A model generated the notes under the pieces. It had not been told where the DNA came from. It was given only the letters and a program-made list of their open reading frames with translations, and did no database searches. Position numbers and translations under genes: made by a program. Of a DNA stretch of 64,000 nt, positions 13,084-24,444 are shown in pieces (the stretch's first letter is position 1; each line of letters opens with the position of its first letter). Source of the DNA: Betaproteobacteria bacterium (lineage in GTDB: Bacteria; Pseudomonadota; Gammaproteobacteria; Burkholderiales; Burkholderiaceae_C); NCBI GenBank assembly GCA_947453725.1, contig CANGHH010000015.1, forward strand, positions 41,366 to 105,365. The letters run 5' to 3'.

Positions 13084-14271
13084 TCAACGCGGCACCGGCC
13101 AGGGCGACATGGCCGGCGCCGCGGGCTCGGGGTGGACGTCGATCGTCCATTCGGTGTAGACGGCCGAATCGGATTCGTCCTTCTTCGGCGAGACGCGTGA
13201 AGTGGGCGCCATGTCGTTCTGCAGGCGCCACAGCAGATTGGACGGCGAATCGGCGTTCTGCAGGCCTTCGTCGCGGGTCACCACGCCGTCGCTGATCAGC
13301 CGGGCGATGTCCTGCTCGAAGCTCTGCGAGCCTTCGGCCAGCGACTTCTCCACCGCCTCCTTGACGCCCGGCAGGTCGCCCTTGGCGATCAGCTCGCCGA
13401 CCAGCTTGGTGTTCAGCAGCACCTCGACCGCCGGGATCCGCGGGCCGGCCTGCGAGCGCAGCAGTCGTTGCGAGACGATGGCGCGCAGGCCCGACGACAG
13501 ATCCGACAGCAGCGTGGGCCGTGCTTCCGGCGTGTAGAAGGACAGGATGCGGCCGAGCGCGTGGTAGCTGTTGTTGGCGTGCAGCGTGGCCATCACCAGA
13601 TGGCCCGACAGGGCGTAGCTGATGGCCGCGGTCATCGTTTCGCGGTCGCGGATTTCACCGATCAGGATGCAGTCGGGCGCTTGGCGCAGCGCGTTCTTCA
13701 GCGCCACCTGCAGGCTCTGCGTGTCGCGCCCCACTTCGCGCTGGTTGACGACGCTCTTCTTGCTGGTGAACAGGAATTCGATCGGGTCCTCGATGGTCAG
13801 GATGTGCCCGGTCAAATGCTGGTTGCGCCATTCGAGCATCGAGGCCAGCGTCGTGCTCTTGCCCGCGCCGGTGGCACCGGCCATCAGGATCAGCCCGCGC
13901 TTCTCGGTCACCAGCTGCGACAGCAGCGGCGGGATCCCCAGTGTCTCGAGCGACGGGATCTCCACCGGCACGCAGCGGATCACCGCCGCGATGCTGCCCC
14001 GCTGCTTGAAGGCCGACAGCCGGAAGCTGCCGACGCGCGCCACGGCGATGCCGACGTTCAGCTCGCCGGTGTCGTCCAGCGCCTCCAGCTGCTGCGGCGC
14101 CAGCATCTCGGCCAGCAATTGCCGCGTCTGCAACTGGCCCAGCAGCTGGTCGGACAACTGCAGCATCTGGCCGTTGATCTTGATCTGGATCGGCATGTTG
14201 GCCGACAGGTAGACGTCGGATGCCCCCTTCTCCGCCATCAGGCGCAGGACGCGTTCGAGGTTGTTGGCCAT
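13084..14271 (-). CDS. pilU: PilT/PilU family type IV pilus retraction ATPase (PilU-like)
   Basis: GATGAGKSTTLASML Walker A, GEIRDRETM, ATLHANNSYHALGRI; PilU-type C-terminal extension. Confidence 0.9.
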   Translation of the reverse strand: MANNLERVLRLMAEKGASDVYLSANMPIQIKINGQMLQLSDQLLGQLQTRQLLAEMLAPQQLEALDDTGELNVGIAVARVGSFRLSAFKQRGSIAAVIRCVPVEIPSLETLGIPPLLSQLVTEKRGLILMAGATGAGKSTTLASMLEWRNQHLTGHILTIEDPIEFLFTSKKSVVNQREVGRDTQSLQVALKNALRQAPDCILIGEIRDRETMTAAISYALSGHLVMATLHANNSYHALGRILSFYTPEARPTLLSDLSSGLRAIVSQRLLRSQAGPRIPAVEVLLNTKLVGELIAKGDLPGVKEAVEKSLAEGSQSFEQDIARLISDGVVTRDEGLQNADSPSNLLWRLQNDMAPTSRVSPKKDESDSAVYTEWTIDVHPEPAAPAMSPWPVPR

Positions 14272-14303
14272 GCCGACGGCTGCTGCTGGACGCGGGCTGG
14301 CGT

Positions 14304-15140
14304 TCAGGCGCGCAGCAAGTCGTTGATGCTGGTCTTGCTGCGCGTCTGCGCGTCGACGCGCTTGACGATGATGGCCGCGTACAGGCTGTAGGCCTGGCCG
14401 TTGGCGGCGGTCTTGGGCAGGTTGCCGCTGACGACGACCGAGCCGCTGGGCACGCGGCCGTAGCTGAGCTCGCCGGTCTCGCGGTTGAAGATCGGCGTGC
14501 TCTGGCCGAGGTAGACGCCCATGCCGAGCACCGAGTTTTCCTCGACGATGACGCCTTCGACGACTTCGCTGCGCGCGCCGATGAAGCAGTTGTCCTCGAT
14601 GATGGTCGGATTGGCCTGCAAGGGTTCGAGCACGCCGCCGATGCCGACGCCGCCGGACAGGTGCACGTTCTTGCCGATCTGGGCACAGCTGCCGACGGTG
14701 GCCCAGGTGTCGACCATGGTGTTCTCGCCGACGTAGGCGCCGATGTTGACGTAGCTCGGCATCAGCACCGCGCCCTTGGCGACGTAGCTGCCGCGCCGGG
14801 CCACCGCCGGCGGCACCACGCGGACACCGCTGGCGCGCATTTCAGCCTCGTCGAGGTGGGCGAACTTGGTCTGCACCTTGTCGAAGAAGCCGAGTTCACC
14901 GGCACGCATGATCTTGTTGTCGTTCAGGCGGAAGCTCAGCAGCACGGCCTTCTTGACCCACTGGTTGACCGTCCAGTCGCCCACGCCGTGGCGCTCGGCC
15001 ACGCGCAGGCGGCCAGCGTTGAGCTCGGCGATGGTCTGCTCGACCGCTTCGCGCACTTCGGGCGCGTTGACGGCTGAGATCTCGGCGCGGGCCTCCCAGG
15101 CGAGGTCGATGACGGGTTGCAGGTCGGTGGTGCTGGACAT
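14304..15140 (-). CDS. dapD: 2,3,4,5-tetrahydropyridine-2,6-dicarboxylate N-succinyltransferase
   Basis: Left-handed beta-helix hexapeptides, [48 protein letters not shown]. Confidence 0.95.
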   Translation of the reverse strand: MSSTTDLQPVIDLAWEARAEISAVNAPEVREAVEQTIAELNAGRLRVAERHGVGDWTVNQWVKKAVLLSFRLNDNKIMRAGELGFFDKVQTKFAHLDEAEMRASGVRVVPPAVARRGSYVAKGAVLMPSYVNIGAYVGENTMVDTWATVGSCAQIGKNVHLSGGVGIGGVLEPLQANPTIIEDNCFIGARSEVVEGVIVEENSVLGMGVYLGQSTPIFNRETGELSYGRVPSGSVVVSGNLPKTAANGQAYSLYAAIIVKRVDAQTRSKTSINDLLRA

Positions 15141-15169
15141 CAGGGGCTTTCGAGAGGGCAGGTGGAAGT

Positions 15170-16384
15170 TCAGGACGGGATGCTGGCGGCGTAGGCCACG
15201 ATGCGCTGGGCGGCTTCCAGGCATTCGGCCACTGGCGCGACCAGGGCCATGCGGATGCGGCCGCTGCCGGGGTTCGGTGGGGTGTGACCCGCGACGCTGC
15301 GAGCCAGCAGGCTGCCAGGCAGCACGGCCACATTGTATTGAGCCAGCAGGCCGCGGGCCCAGGCGATGTCGTCCTGCGGCCCGCCGGCCGGCAATCCCGC
15401 CCACAGGTAGAAGGCCGCATCGGGCAGCGTCACGTCCAGCACCGGCGCCAGCAGCGGCGTGACCTGGGCGAACTTGGCGCGGTACAGCCCGCGGTTGGCC
15501 ACCACATGGACCTCGTCGTTCCAGGCCGCGATGCTGGCCCGCTGGACCATGCCGCCCATCGCGCTGCCGTGGTAGGTGCGGTAGAGCAGGAAAGCCTTGA
15601 TCAGGGCCGCGTCACCGGCGACGAAACCCGAGCGCAGGCCGGGCACGTTGCTGCGCTTGGACAGGCTGGTCAGCGCGATCAGCCGCCTGAAGTCGCCGCG
15701 GCCCAGCGCCTTCGCCGCCTGCAGCGAGCCCAGCGGCGGCTCGTCGCGGAAATAGATCTCGGAATAGCACTCGTCGCTGGCGATGACGAAACCGTGGCGC
15801 TCGCTCAGCTCGAACAGCTGCTGCCATTCCGCCAGCGGCATCACCGCGCCAGTCGGGTTGCCCGGCGAGCAGACGTAAAGCAGTTGCGTGCGGGCCCAGG
15901 TCTCGTCGCTGACGGCGGCCCAGTCGGCGGCGAAATTCCGCGCCGGGTCGCTCGGCACGAACACCGTTTGCGCGCCGCCCAGCAGGGCTGCGCCCTCGTA
16001 GATTTGGTAGAAGGGGTTCGGGCAGACCACGGTGGCGCCGGGCTGGGTCGGGTCCAGCACCGTCTGCGCCAGCGCGAACAGCGCCTCGCGCGTGCCGTTG
16101 ACCGGCAGCACCTGCGTGGCGGCGTCGAGCGTGACGCCGTAGCGGCGCTGCACCCAGCCGGCGATGGCGGCCCGCAGGGCCGGCTCGCCCAGCGTCGACG
16201 GGTAGGTCGACAGCATCGGCAGTGCCTGCATCAGCGCGTCTTCGACGAGCGCGGGCGTGGCGTGCTTGGGCTCGCCGATGCCCAGGCTGATCGGCTTGAA
16301 GTCGGGGTTGGCGACGATGTCCTGCGTCAGCTCGCGCCAGCGTTCGAAGGGGTAGGGGTGCAGTCGGGACAGCAGCGGGTTCAT
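15170..16384 (-). CDS. dapC: Succinyldiaminopimelate transaminase
   Basis: Class I aminotransferase with [21 protein letters not shown]; adjacent to dapD. Confidence 0.9.
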   Translation of the reverse strand: MNPLLSRLHPYPFERWRELTQDIVANPDFKPISLGIGEPKHATPALVEDALMQALPMLSTYPSTLGEPALRAAIAGWVQRRYGVTLDAATQVLPVNGTREALFALAQTVLDPTQPGATVVCPNPFYQIYEGAALLGGAQTVFVPSDPARNFAADWAAVSDETWARTQLLYVCSPGNPTGAVMPLAEWQQLFELSERHGFVIASDECYSEIYFRDEPPLGSLQAAKALGRGDFRRLIALTSLSKRSNVPGLRSGFVAGDAALIKAFLLYRTYHGSAMGGMVQRASIAAWNDEVHVVANRGLYRAKFAQVTPLLAPVLDVTLPDAAFYLWAGLPAGGPQDDIAWARGLLAQYNVAVLPGSLLARSVAGHTPPNPGSGRIRMALVAPVAECLEAAQRIVAYAASIPS

Positions 16385-16415
16385 GCCGCCGATTATCCCG
16401 GACCGCTGCGGCGCT

Positions 16416-16898
16416 TCAGAGCATGCCGACGCAGCCCGCAGCCCCGCAGCGGCAAGCCAGCCGGCCCTGGTGGTGGGTGGGGCCGTAGTTCACCGTGATC
16501 TCGTCGCCGGCCGCGATGGCTTGCAGCGCGTAGAACTCCACGCGGCCGTTGCGTATGCACAGCCGTGCGTTCGGCTTGCAGCTGTGGTTGGTGTAGCGCA
16601 TGGCGTCGGCGGACTTGCTGAAGTCGATGGCCTTCTTGTCCGACAGTTCGACGATCATGATCCGTTCGCTGCGCGTGGCGCGGATGCGCGCCTGCTCCAG
16701 GCTGATGCTTTCGCCGCGGATCTCGCCGATCTTCAGCCGCGCCGGTACCGCCTCGGCGGCGAAGGCGCCCTGGCCGTCGATGGTGCTGGCGCGCACCTCG
16801 ACGGCGAACTTCTGGTACGGCGGCCGGTCGGTCGGCGTGGGCGAGATCGGGGATGCGGCCATCGGCGGCGGCGCTGGCCGGCGGCTGAGTTGCGGCAT
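16416..16898 (-). CDS. SET domain protein with post-SET-like cysteine motif
   Basis: GQGAFAAEAVPARLKIGEIRGE..., YTNHSCKPNARLCIRNGRVEFYALQAIAAGDEITVNYG, C-terminal CRCGAAGC. Confidence 0.85.
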   Translation of the reverse strand: MPQLSRRPAPPPMAASPISPTPTDRPPYQKFAVEVRASTIDGQGAFAAEAVPARLKIGEIRGESISLEQARIRATRSERIMIVELSDKKAIDFSKSADAMRYTNHSCKPNARLCIRNGRVEFYALQAIAAGDEITVNYGPTHHQGRLACRCGAAGCVGML

Positions 16899-17353
16899 CA
16901 GGCGCCCGGCAGTTCCACCTTGGGCTGCTGCTTCCAGCCCTTCTGGCGGTGTTCGACGGTGATGAAGCAGCGGATGCCGCCGCGCACATACCAGTCGGCA
17001 TGCAGGCGGATGAAGCGCGGCGCTATCGCGGCCACGATGTCGCTGACGATGGTGTTGCTGACCTTTTCGTGAAAGGCGCCCTCGTTGCGGAAGCTCCAGA
17101 AATACTGCTTCAGGCTCTTCGTCTCGACGCAGAGCCGGTCGGCGACGATGTCGATCGTGAAGTGCGCGAAGTCGGGCTGGCCGGTCAGCGGGCACAGGCA
17201 GGTGAACTCGGGCACGTCGAAGCGGATGACGTAGTCGCGCTCGGGCGCCGGATTCGGGAAGACCTGCAACTCTTTGCTGGGGGCCGACGGCGGAACGGCC
17301 GGCGCGGCGCGTTCGCTGCGTTGGGCGCTTTCAATGGGGGTCTTGCGGGCCAT
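16898..17353 (-). CDS. queF: NADPH-dependent 7-cyano-7-deazaguanine reductase
   Basis: PEFTCLCPLTGQPDFA catalytic Cys motif, ESKSLK-like ETKSLKQYFWSFRNEGAFHE. Confidence 0.95.
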   Translation of the reverse strand: MARKTPIESAQRSERAAPAVPPSAPSKELQVFPNPAPERDYVIRFDVPEFTCLCPLTGQPDFAHFTIDIVADRLCVETKSLKQYFWSFRNEGAFHEKVSNTIVSDIVAAIAPRFIRLHADWYVRGGIRCFITVEHRQKGWKQQPKVELPGA

Positions 17354-17520
17354 GCTGTGCTTTCGTTCCGGCCGGACGGCCTGGGCGTTTCTGAAGGGGC
17401 GCGATGCTATCATCCGACACGCTTCGCGCCCCGAAACACGGCGCTTTTTTCCATTCAAATCAAGCACTTGCGCGCAGTCCGGCGGTTCCAGGAACCGGCT
17501 CTGCCGACGCGACGCTTCCG

Positions 17521-20500
17521 ATGCGCCTCACACAGATCAAGCTCTCGGGCTTCAAGAGTTTTGCCGAACCCACCACCTTCCAGCTGCCCGGGCAGCTGGT
17601 CGGCGTGGTCGGACCGAACGGCTGTGGCAAGAGCAACATCATGGACGCCGTGCGCTGGGTGCTCGGTGAAAGCAAGGCCAGCGAACTGCGCGGCGAGAGC
17701 ATGCAGGACGTCATCTTCAGCGGCAGCGGCAACCGCAAGCCGGCCAGCCGGGCCAGCGTCGAACTGGTCTTCGACAACCAGCTGGCGCGCGCCGGCGGCC
17801 AGTGGAACGCCTTTGCCGAAATCGCCGTCAAGCGCACGCTGACGCGCGACGGCACCAGCAGCTACTTCATCAACAACCAGCCGGTTCGCCGCCGCGATGT
17901 GCAGGACGTCTTCCTGGGCACCGGACTGGGCCCGCGGGCCTACGCCATCATCGGCCAGGGCACGATCAGCCGGATCATCGAAAGCCGGCCCGAGGAATTG
18001 CGCCTGTTCCTGGAAGAAGCCGCCGGCGTCAGCAAGTACAAGGAGCGTCGCCGCGAAACCGAGAACCGGCTGAAGGACACGCGCGAAAACCTGACCCGCG
18101 TCGACGACATCCTGCGCGAGCTGAACAGCAACCTCGACAAGCTGGAAACCCAGGCCGCGGTGGCTGCGCAGTACCGTACGCTGCAGGAACAGGGCACGCT
18201 GAAGCTGCACCAGCTGTGGTTCCTGAAACACCGCGACGCGGCCACCGAGGAAGCTCGGGTCAAGACGGCGTCCAGCGAAGCCGTCAACGCGCTGGAGGCG
18301 CGGCTGGCCGATCTGCGCCACGTCGAAGCCGAGCTCGAAGGCGTGCGCCAGGCGCATTACGCCGCCAACGACGAACTCCACGTCCAGCAGGGCCAGCTCG
18401 CGGAAGCCGCACTGGAAGTCAGCCGGCTCGAAGAGCGCATCCGCTACGTCGTCGAAGGCCGGCAACGTGCCGAGGCGCGGCTGGCCGAGCTGAAGGCACA
18501 GAACGACCGCTGGGCGCAGCGCCAGGCCGATGCCGGCGTCGAGCTCGACGACATTGCCGCGCAAATCGAGGCCGCCGACGAGCAGGCTGGCGTGCTGGCC
18601 GCGCAGGCTGAAGAGCAGGCGATGGAACTGCCGACACTGGAAGACGCGGTGCGCGCCAAACAGGCCACCGCCAACCAGCAGCGCGCGCAGGTGGCTCAGG
18701 TGCAGCAGCAGATCCAGGTGCTGGCCGCCGACAGCCGCAACATCGAAGAACAGTCGCGCGGGATGAAGGGCCGGCGCGAGCGCCTCAGCGGTGAACGCCA
18801 GGGGCTGCAGGCGCCCGACCTGGTCAAGCTCGACGCGCTGAAGCTGCAGGAAGCCGCTGCCAGCGAGACCCATCAAGTGGCCGACGCGCGGCTGCACGAG
18901 CTGTCGGAGCAGGTGCCGCTGCTGGATGAACAGCGCCGTGCCGCCCAGGCCACGGTGAACCGCGAATCGGGCAAGCTGGCCGACATCGCCGCGCGCCTGG
19001 AAGCCTTGCGCGCGTTGCAGGAAAAGGTGCAGACCGAAGGCAAGCTCAAGCCCTGGCTGGAGCGCCACGGCCTGAACGGTCTGCAGGGCTTGTGGACGAA
19101 GATCCACATCGAAGCCGGCTGGGAAGCGGCGCTGGAAGCGGCGCTGCGCGAGCGCATGACGGCGCTGGCGGTGGGCCGGCTGGACAGCGTGCGCGCCTTC
19201 GCTGCCGACGCGCCGCCCGCCAAGCTGGCTTTCTACGCGCTGCCCAGCGCGGAGGCGCCCGCGGTGTCCGCGCCGCAGACCGCGCTGCCGCGCCTGCGCG
19301 ACCTGCTGCGCCTCGCGGACCATCAGGAAGGCGCCAGTCTGAAGGCCCTGCTGGCCGATTGGCTGGAAGGCGCCTACACGGCCACCAACATCGACGAAGC
19401 GATGGCCCAGCGCGCGCAACTGGCGCCCGGTCAGGTCATCATGACCCGTGAAGGGCATGCCGTCAGCCTGCACGCGGTGGCTTTCTATGCGCCCGACTCG
19501 GCGCAGGCCGGCCTGCTGGCCCGCGCGCAGGAGATCGAGAACCTCGACCGCCAGCAGCGCTCGCAGGCGCAGATCGCCGACGACAGCCGAGCGGCCTCGG
19601 TGCGCCTGGAAGCGGCCTACACCGACGCCAGCCAGCGCCTGCTGCTGGCTCGCCGTGAAGCCGCGGATGCGCAGAACCGCGCCCACGGCCTGCACGTCGA
19701 ACTGCTGCGCCTGAGCCAGCAGGCCGAAGCCGCCACCGCGCGCCGCGAGCAACTGAGCGTGGAGCTGGGCGAAATCGACGCCCAGCTGGAAGTGCTGGAA
19801 GAACGCAAGGCCCTGGGCGAAGCGCGCTTCGAGGAACTGGACGTGGCGCTGGCCACCACGCAGGAGCGCCACGCCGACCTTGAAGACGGCGTGATCGCCG
19901 CCGAGCGCCGGCTGAGCGACGCCCGCGAACAGCAGCGCGCGCTCGAGCGCCAGGCGCAGGAAGCCCGCTTCCAGGCCCGCGCGTTGGCCGCGCGGCGCGA
20001 CGAGCTGACGCGCAGCATCCAGACCGCCGCTGCGCAAGTCGCGGCCAACGCCCAGGCCGGCGAGCAATTGCAGCTGGAGCTGGGCAGTTTCAACGACCAG
20101 GCCGCGTCGGCCGGTTTGCAGACCGCGCTGGCGCTGAAGCTCGACCGCGAGCAGGCGCTCGGCCAGGCGCGCAGCCAATACGACGGGCTGAGCGCGCAAC
20201 TGCGCCGCGCCGACGAGTCCCGGCTGGGCTTCGAGCGCAGCCTGCAGCCGCTGCGCGACCAGATCACCAAGCTGCAGCTCGAACAGCAGGCCGCACAGCT
20301 GGGTGGTGCGCAGTACCTGGAACAACTGGTCGCCGCCGAGGTGGATTTCGAGATGCTGGCCCAGTCCATCGAAGTCGGCGCGGTGAAGCTGTGGGGCCTG
20401 CAGACCGAGATCGACCGCATCACGAAGGACATCAATGGCCTGGGTGCGGTCAACCTGGCCGCGCTGGACGAACTGAGCGCCTCGCGCGAGCGCAAGACTT

Positions 20501-21057
20501 TCCTCGACGCGCAGAACGCCGACCTGGCCGAGGCCATCCAGACGCTGGCCGACGCCATCCACAAGATCGACATCGAGACACGCGACCTGCTGGCTTCGAC
20601 CTTCAACCAGGTCAACGAGCACTTCGGCCTGATGTTCCCCAAGCTCTTCGGCGGCGGCAATGCGCGGCTGGTGATGACGGGCACCGAGATCCTCGACTCC
20701 GGCGTGCAGGTCATGGCCCAGCCGCCGGGCAAGAAGAACAGCACCATCCACCTGCTCAGCGGCGGTGAGAAGGCGCTGACGGCCATCGCGCTGGTCTTCG
20801 CGATCTTCCAGCTCAACCCGGCGCCTTTCTGCCTGCTCGACGAAGTGGACGCGCCGCTGGACGACGCCAACACCGAGCGCTACCGCAACCTGGTCACCGA
20901 GATGAGCAAAGGCACGCAGTTTCTCTTCATCAGCCACAACAAGATCGCGATGGAAATGGCCCAGCAGCTGATTGGTGTGACGATGCAGGAACAGGGCGTG
21001 TCGCGCATCGTCGCGGTGGACATGGAATCGGCGCTCAGCATGGCCGAGGCCGCATGA
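17521..21057 (+). CDS. smc: Chromosome segregation protein SMC
   Basis: N-terminal GPNGCGKSNIMDAVRWVLGE, long coiled coils, hinge, C-terminal LLSGGEKALTAIALVFAIF...LLDEVDAPLDDAN. Confidence 0.97.
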   Translation: MRLTQIKLSGFKSFAEPTTFQLPGQLVGVVGPNGCGKSNIMDAVRWVLGESKASELRGESMQDVIFSGSGNRKPASRASVELVFDNQLARAGGQWNAFAEIAVKRTLTRDGTSSYFINNQPVRRRDVQDVFLGTGLGPRAYAIIGQGTISRIIESRPEELRLFLEEAAGVSKYKERRRETENRLKDTRENLTRVDDILRELNSNLDKLETQAAVAAQYRTLQEQGTLKLHQLWFLKHRDAATEEARVKTASSEAVNALEARLADLRHVEAELEGVRQAHYAANDELHVQQGQLAEAALEVSRLEERIRYVVEGRQRAEARLAELKAQNDRWAQRQADAGVELDDIAAQIEAADEQAGVLAAQAEEQAMELPTLEDAVRAKQATANQQRAQVAQVQQQIQVLAADSRNIEEQSRGMKGRRERLSGERQGLQAPDLVKLDALKLQEAAASETHQVADARLHELSEQVPLLDEQRRAAQATVNRESGKLADIAARLEALRALQEKVQTEGKLKPWLERHGLNGLQGLWTKIHIEAGWEAALEAALRERMTALAVGRLDSVRAFAADAPPAKLAFYALPSAEAPAVSAPQTALPRLRDLLRLADHQEGASLKALLADWLEGAYTATNIDEAMAQRAQLAPGQVIMTREGHAVSLHAVAFYAPDSAQAGLLARAQEIENLDRQQRSQAQIADDSRAASVRLEAAYTDASQRLLLARREAADAQNRAHGLHVELLRLSQQAEAATARREQLSVELGEIDAQLEVLEERKALGEARFEELDVALATTQERHADLEDGVIAAERRLSDAREQQRALERQAQEARFQARALAARRDELTRSIQTAAAQVAANAQAGEQLQLELGSFNDQAASAGLQTALALKLDREQALGQARSQYDGLSAQLRRADESRLGFERSLQPLRDQITKLQLEQQAAQLGGAQYLEQLVAAEVDFEMLAQSIEVGAVKLWGLQTEIDRITKDINGLGAVNLAALDELSASRERKTFLDAQNADLAEAIQTLADAIHKIDIETRDLLASTFNQVNEHFGLMFPKLFGGGNARLVMTGTEILDSGVQVMAQPPGKKNSTIHLLSGGEKALTAIALVFAIFQLNPAPFCLLDEVDAPLDDANTERYRNLVTEMSKGTQFLFISHNKIAMEMAQQLIGVTMQEQGVSRIVAVDMESALSMAEAA

Positions 21058-22157
21058 CGCTCGCCACCGCGCTGGCCGGGTTCGGCCTGTTGGTGCTGGC
21101 GCTGCTGGCGCTGCAGCTGTGGTGGGGCACGCGGCGTCGGCAGCGCGGCCTGAACGCCGACAACGGCCTGGGCGCTGAACGCCAGGATCCGACGATGGGT
21201 GGCGAGGGCGGTGCTGAAGCGGGCGCTGCCGCTGACGGCGACGCGGCGGCCAACGCGCAGGCCGTGGCCGGCCTGGCGGCGGACAGCAGCGATGCGGGGG
21301 TGACCCTGCGCGCTCCGCTGCGCCGCGCACCGCGGCTGGACGCGCTGATCGACGCCATCGTGCCGCTGGCCCTCGAGTCGCCGATCAGCGGCGAACTGGC
21401 GCTGGCCTGTTTGCCGCCGTCACGCCGTGCGGGCAGCAAGCCCTTCTACATCGAAGGACTGGATGCCGAGAGCGGCACCTGGGAAGTCCTGTCGGCCGGC
21501 CGCCGCTACGGCGAGTTGCAGGCCGGTGTGCAACTGGCCAGCCGCAGCGGGCCGCTGAACGAGATCGAGTACAGCGAGTTCATGCAGCGGCTGGAGGCCT
21601 ACGCCGAGGCGGTGGGCGCCAGCATCGACGGCTCGAATGCGCCCGACATGCTGGAGGTGGTGGCCCGCGCGCGTGAACTCGACGGCCTGGCCGGACCGCT
21701 GGATGCGCAACTGACGGTCACGCTGCGCACCAACGGCGTGACCTGGTCGGTCAGCTATGTCCAGCAGGTGGCCGCGCGGCTGGGCTTCGTGCCGGGCGCG
21801 GTGCCGGGACGGCTGGTGCTGCCTTCGGGCGAAGAAGGCGCGCCGGCGATGCTGGTGCTGGCGGTGGACGCGCAGGCTGCGCTGGCTGAAGACCCGCAGG
21901 CCAGCGCCATCCGCGACTGCACGCTGACGCTGGACGTGCCGCAGACGCCGGCTGGCAAGGAACCCTTTCCGGCCTGGCAACTGGCGGCGCGCCAACTGGC
22001 CGACGAGCTCGATGCCACGCTCGGTGACGACGAGGGTCAGCCGATCGGCCTGCATGCCTTCGCCGCCATCGGGCAGGAACTGGACGGCCTGTACGCCCGG
22101 CTGGACGGGCTGGACCTGCCGGCCGGTTCGGCGGCAGCACGGCGGCTGTTCAGCTGA
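21054..22157 (+). CDS. zipA: Cell division protein ZipA-like
   Basis: N-terminal TM helix, linker, FtsZ-binding-like C-terminal domain; overlaps the smc stop by 4 bp. Confidence 0.8.
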   Translation: MTLATALAGFGLLVLALLALQLWWGTRRRQRGLNADNGLGAERQDPTMGGEGGAEAGAAADGDAAANAQAVAGLAADSSDAGVTLRAPLRRAPRLDALIDAIVPLALESPISGELALACLPPSRRAGSKPFYIEGLDAESGTWEVLSAGRRYGELQAGVQLASRSGPLNEIEYSEFMQRLEAYAEAVGASIDGSNAPDMLEVVARARELDGLAGPLDAQLTVTLRTNGVTWSVSYVQQVAARLGFVPGAVPGRLVLPSGEEGAPAMLVLAVDAQAALAEDPQASAIRDCTLTLDVPQTPAGKEPFPAWQLAARQLADELDATLGDDEGQPIGLHAFAAIGQELDGLYARLDGLDLPAGSAAARRLFS

Positions 22158-22163
22158 TCGCGT

Positions 22164-22865
22164 TCAGCAGGCGGCGCAAGGCGGCAAAGCCGCCAGCAAC
22201 GCCGTCGAATGGACGCTCCAGCCGACGATGGCGCCTTGCGCTGTCAGCATCTCGAGCGTCGCGCGCTTGAACTCGGGGAAGTAGCTGTCGGTGGCGTCCT
22301 CGACGATGACGCAGTGGTAGCCGCGGTCGTTGGCCTCGCGCATGCTGGTCTGCACGCAGACCTCGGTGGTCACGCCGGTGAACACCAGGTGGCTGATGCC
22401 GGCGTCCTGCAGGCGGGCATGCAGGCCTTCGCGCTGGCCGTCCTGCAGGCAGGTGTTCCAGAACATGCCCTTGCCGGGCTTGTCGATCAGCCATTCGCCG
22501 GCCACCGGTGCCAGCGCCGGGATGATGTCGGCGCCGGCTTCGCCGGCGATCAGCAGGCGGCCCATCGGGCCGGCGTCGCCGATGCGCAAGGCCGGGTCGC
22601 CGCGCTCGCGCTTGGACGGCGGGCAGTCGCTCAGGTCGGGCTGGTGGCATTCGCGGGTGTGCAGCACCAGCCAGCCGCGGGCGCGCCAGGCCGCCAGCAA
22701 GGCGGCGATCGGCGCGATGGCGCCGTGCAGCCGCGTCACGTCGTTGCCCAGGCTGGCGCCGAAGCCGCCCGCCTCGACGAAGTCACGCTGCATGTCGATG
22801 ACGACCAGCGCCGTGCGGCCGGGGTCCAGGGTGGTCTCGAAGGGCTGGGCCGGCAGGGTGATCAC
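22164..22865 (-). CDS. Isochorismatase-superfamily cysteine hydrolase (biuret amidohydrolase-like), paralogue 1
   Basis: [11 protein letters not shown] (Asp), IDKPGKGMF (Lys), [29 protein letters not shown] (Cys) catalytic triad pattern. Confidence 0.85.
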   Translation of the reverse strand: MITLPAQPFETTLDPGRTALVVIDMQRDFVEAGGFGASLGNDVTRLHGAIAPIAALLAAWRARGWLVLHTRECHQPDLSDCPPSKRERGDPALRIGDAGPMGRLLIAGEAGADIIPALAPVAGEWLIDKPGKGMFWNTCLQDGQREGLHARLQDAGISHLVFTGVTTEVCVQTSMREANDRGYHCVIVEDATDSYFPEFKRATLEMLTAQGAIVGWSVHSTALLAALPPCAAC

Positions 22866-24442
22866 GCGTTGACTTTCAGGAACGCTGGAACGGTCGGCGC
22901 GACCGCATCGTCCTCGTGGCCCTCAGGCTCTGCATGGCCACCCATGTAGGCGCCCAGCCTGCGGCGGTCGGCGTCGCGCGCGTCGCAGGCGAAGACGATG
23001 CGGCCGCCGCTCATGACCACGATGCGGTCGCTCAGGTGCAGCAGCTCGTCGAGGTCTTCGCTGACCAGCAGCACCGCGGTGCCGCGGTTGCGTGCGCCGA
23101 CCAGCCGGCCGTGGATTTCGGCCACGGCCGCGAAATCCAGCCCGAAGACCGGGTTGCTGACCAGCAGCAGGTCGGCGTCCTCGGCCAGTTCTCGCGCCAG
23201 CACCGCGCGCTGCACATTGCCGCCGGACAGCGAGCGGATGGCCGCGCCGTCGCCCTGGGTCTTGATGCCGTACTCGGCGATCAGCGCCCTTGCACGGTCG
23301 CGCAGCACGCCGAAATTCAGCCAGCCAGCGCGTGCCACCGGGGCGGCGTCGAAGACGCGCAGACCCATGTTGTGGCCCACGCTCAGATCGGCCACGCAGG
23401 CGTTGCGCAGCGGCTCTTCCGGCAGGCTGCGCACCTTCAGGCGGCGGTTCTGGGCGCGCGTGGCGTGGAAGGCTTCGCCGGAGACGGCAATCTCGCCGCC
23501 GTCGATGGCGCGCTGGCCGACCAGCGCTTCCATCAACTCGCGTTGCCCGTTGCCGGAGACGCCGGCGACGCCGACGATTTCGCCACTGCGCACGCGCAGG
23601 TCCAGCGCGTGCACCGCGCGCTCGCCGCGGTCGCCGGCCACCTCCAGACCCTGCACGCTCAGGCGCAGCGCGCCGGCCTGGCGCGCCTCGCGGGTGAAGG
23701 TCGCGCCGAGCGCGCGCTGTCCGACACCGACCATCGCGGCGGCCAGCGCCTCGGGCTCGACATCGGCCACCGCGTGACGGGCCACCAGCGCGCCGCGGCG
23801 CAGCACGCTGACGTCGTCGGCGTGCTCGGCGACCTCGCGGAACTTGTGGGTGATCATCACCACGGTGCAGTCGCCGGCGTGGGCGCGGTCCTTCAGCAGG
23901 CCCAGCACCTCGTCGGCTTCCTGCGGCGTCAGCACGCTGGTCGGCTCGTCCAGGATCAGCAGGCGCGGCTTCAGGTAGAGCTGCTTGAGGATTTCCAGCT
24001 TCTGCTTTTCGCCCGCGCTCAGGTCTTGCGGCGTCGCGTCCAGGTCGAGCCTGAAAGGTGTCGTGCGCAGGAAGGCCTTCAGCTCGGCGCGCACCTGCTT
24101 CCAGGGGATCACCGCCGGCAGGCGACCGCGCGCCAGCAGCAGGTTCTCGGCCACCGTCATGCCGGGTACCACGGTGAAGTGCTGGTAGACCATGCCGATG
24201 CCCAGTGCCCGCGCGACGGAGGGCGAGCGGATGGCCTGCTCGCGGCCGTCGACCATCACCGCGCCGCCATCGGGGCTGTAGTAGCCGACGACACACTTGA
24301 CCAGCGTGCTCTTGCCCGCGCCGTTCTCGCCCAGCAGCGCGTGCACCGTGCCCGGCCGCACCTTCAGCGACACCGCGTCCAGCGCGGTGAAGCCGCCGAA
24401 GCGCTTGCTGAGTTCGAAGGTCTCGAGGGCCAGCGCGTGCAC
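22862..24442 (-). CDS. Sugar/nucleoside-type ABC transporter ATP-binding protein (two ATPase domains), GTG start likely
   Basis: [54 protein letters not shown], second degenerate ABC domain [19 protein letters not shown]. Confidence 0.88.
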   Translation of the reverse strand: MHALALETFELSKRFGGFTALDAVSLKVRPGTVHALLGENGAGKSTLVKCVVGYYSPDGGAVMVDGREQAIRSPSVARALGIGMVYQHFTVVPGMTVAENLLLARGRLPAVIPWKQVRAELKAFLRTTPFRLDLDATPQDLSAGEKQKLEILKQLYLKPRLLILDEPTSVLTPQEADEVLGLLKDRAHAGDCTVVMITHKFREVAEHADDVSVLRRGALVARHAVADVEPEALAAAMVGVGQRALGATFTREARQAGALRLSVQGLEVAGDRGERAVHALDLRVRSGEIVGVAGVSGNGQRELMEALVGQRAIDGGEIAVSGEAFHATRAQNRRLKVRSLPEEPLRNACVADLSVGHNMGLRVFDAAPVARAGWLNFGVLRDRARALIAEYGIKTQGDGAAIRSLSGGNVQRAVLARELAEDADLLLVSNPVFGLDFAAVAEIHGRLVGARNRGTAVLLVSEDLDELLHLSDRIVVMSGGRIVFACDARDADRRRLGAYMGGHAEPEGHEDDAVAPTVPAFLKVNA

Positions 24443-24444
24443 GT

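Noticed and set aside
17455-21330. 1291-aa minus-strand ORF opposite smc
   Set aside because: Low-complexity His/Gln/Leu/Arg composition, fully antisense to a confident smc gene; a GC-rich shadow ORF.
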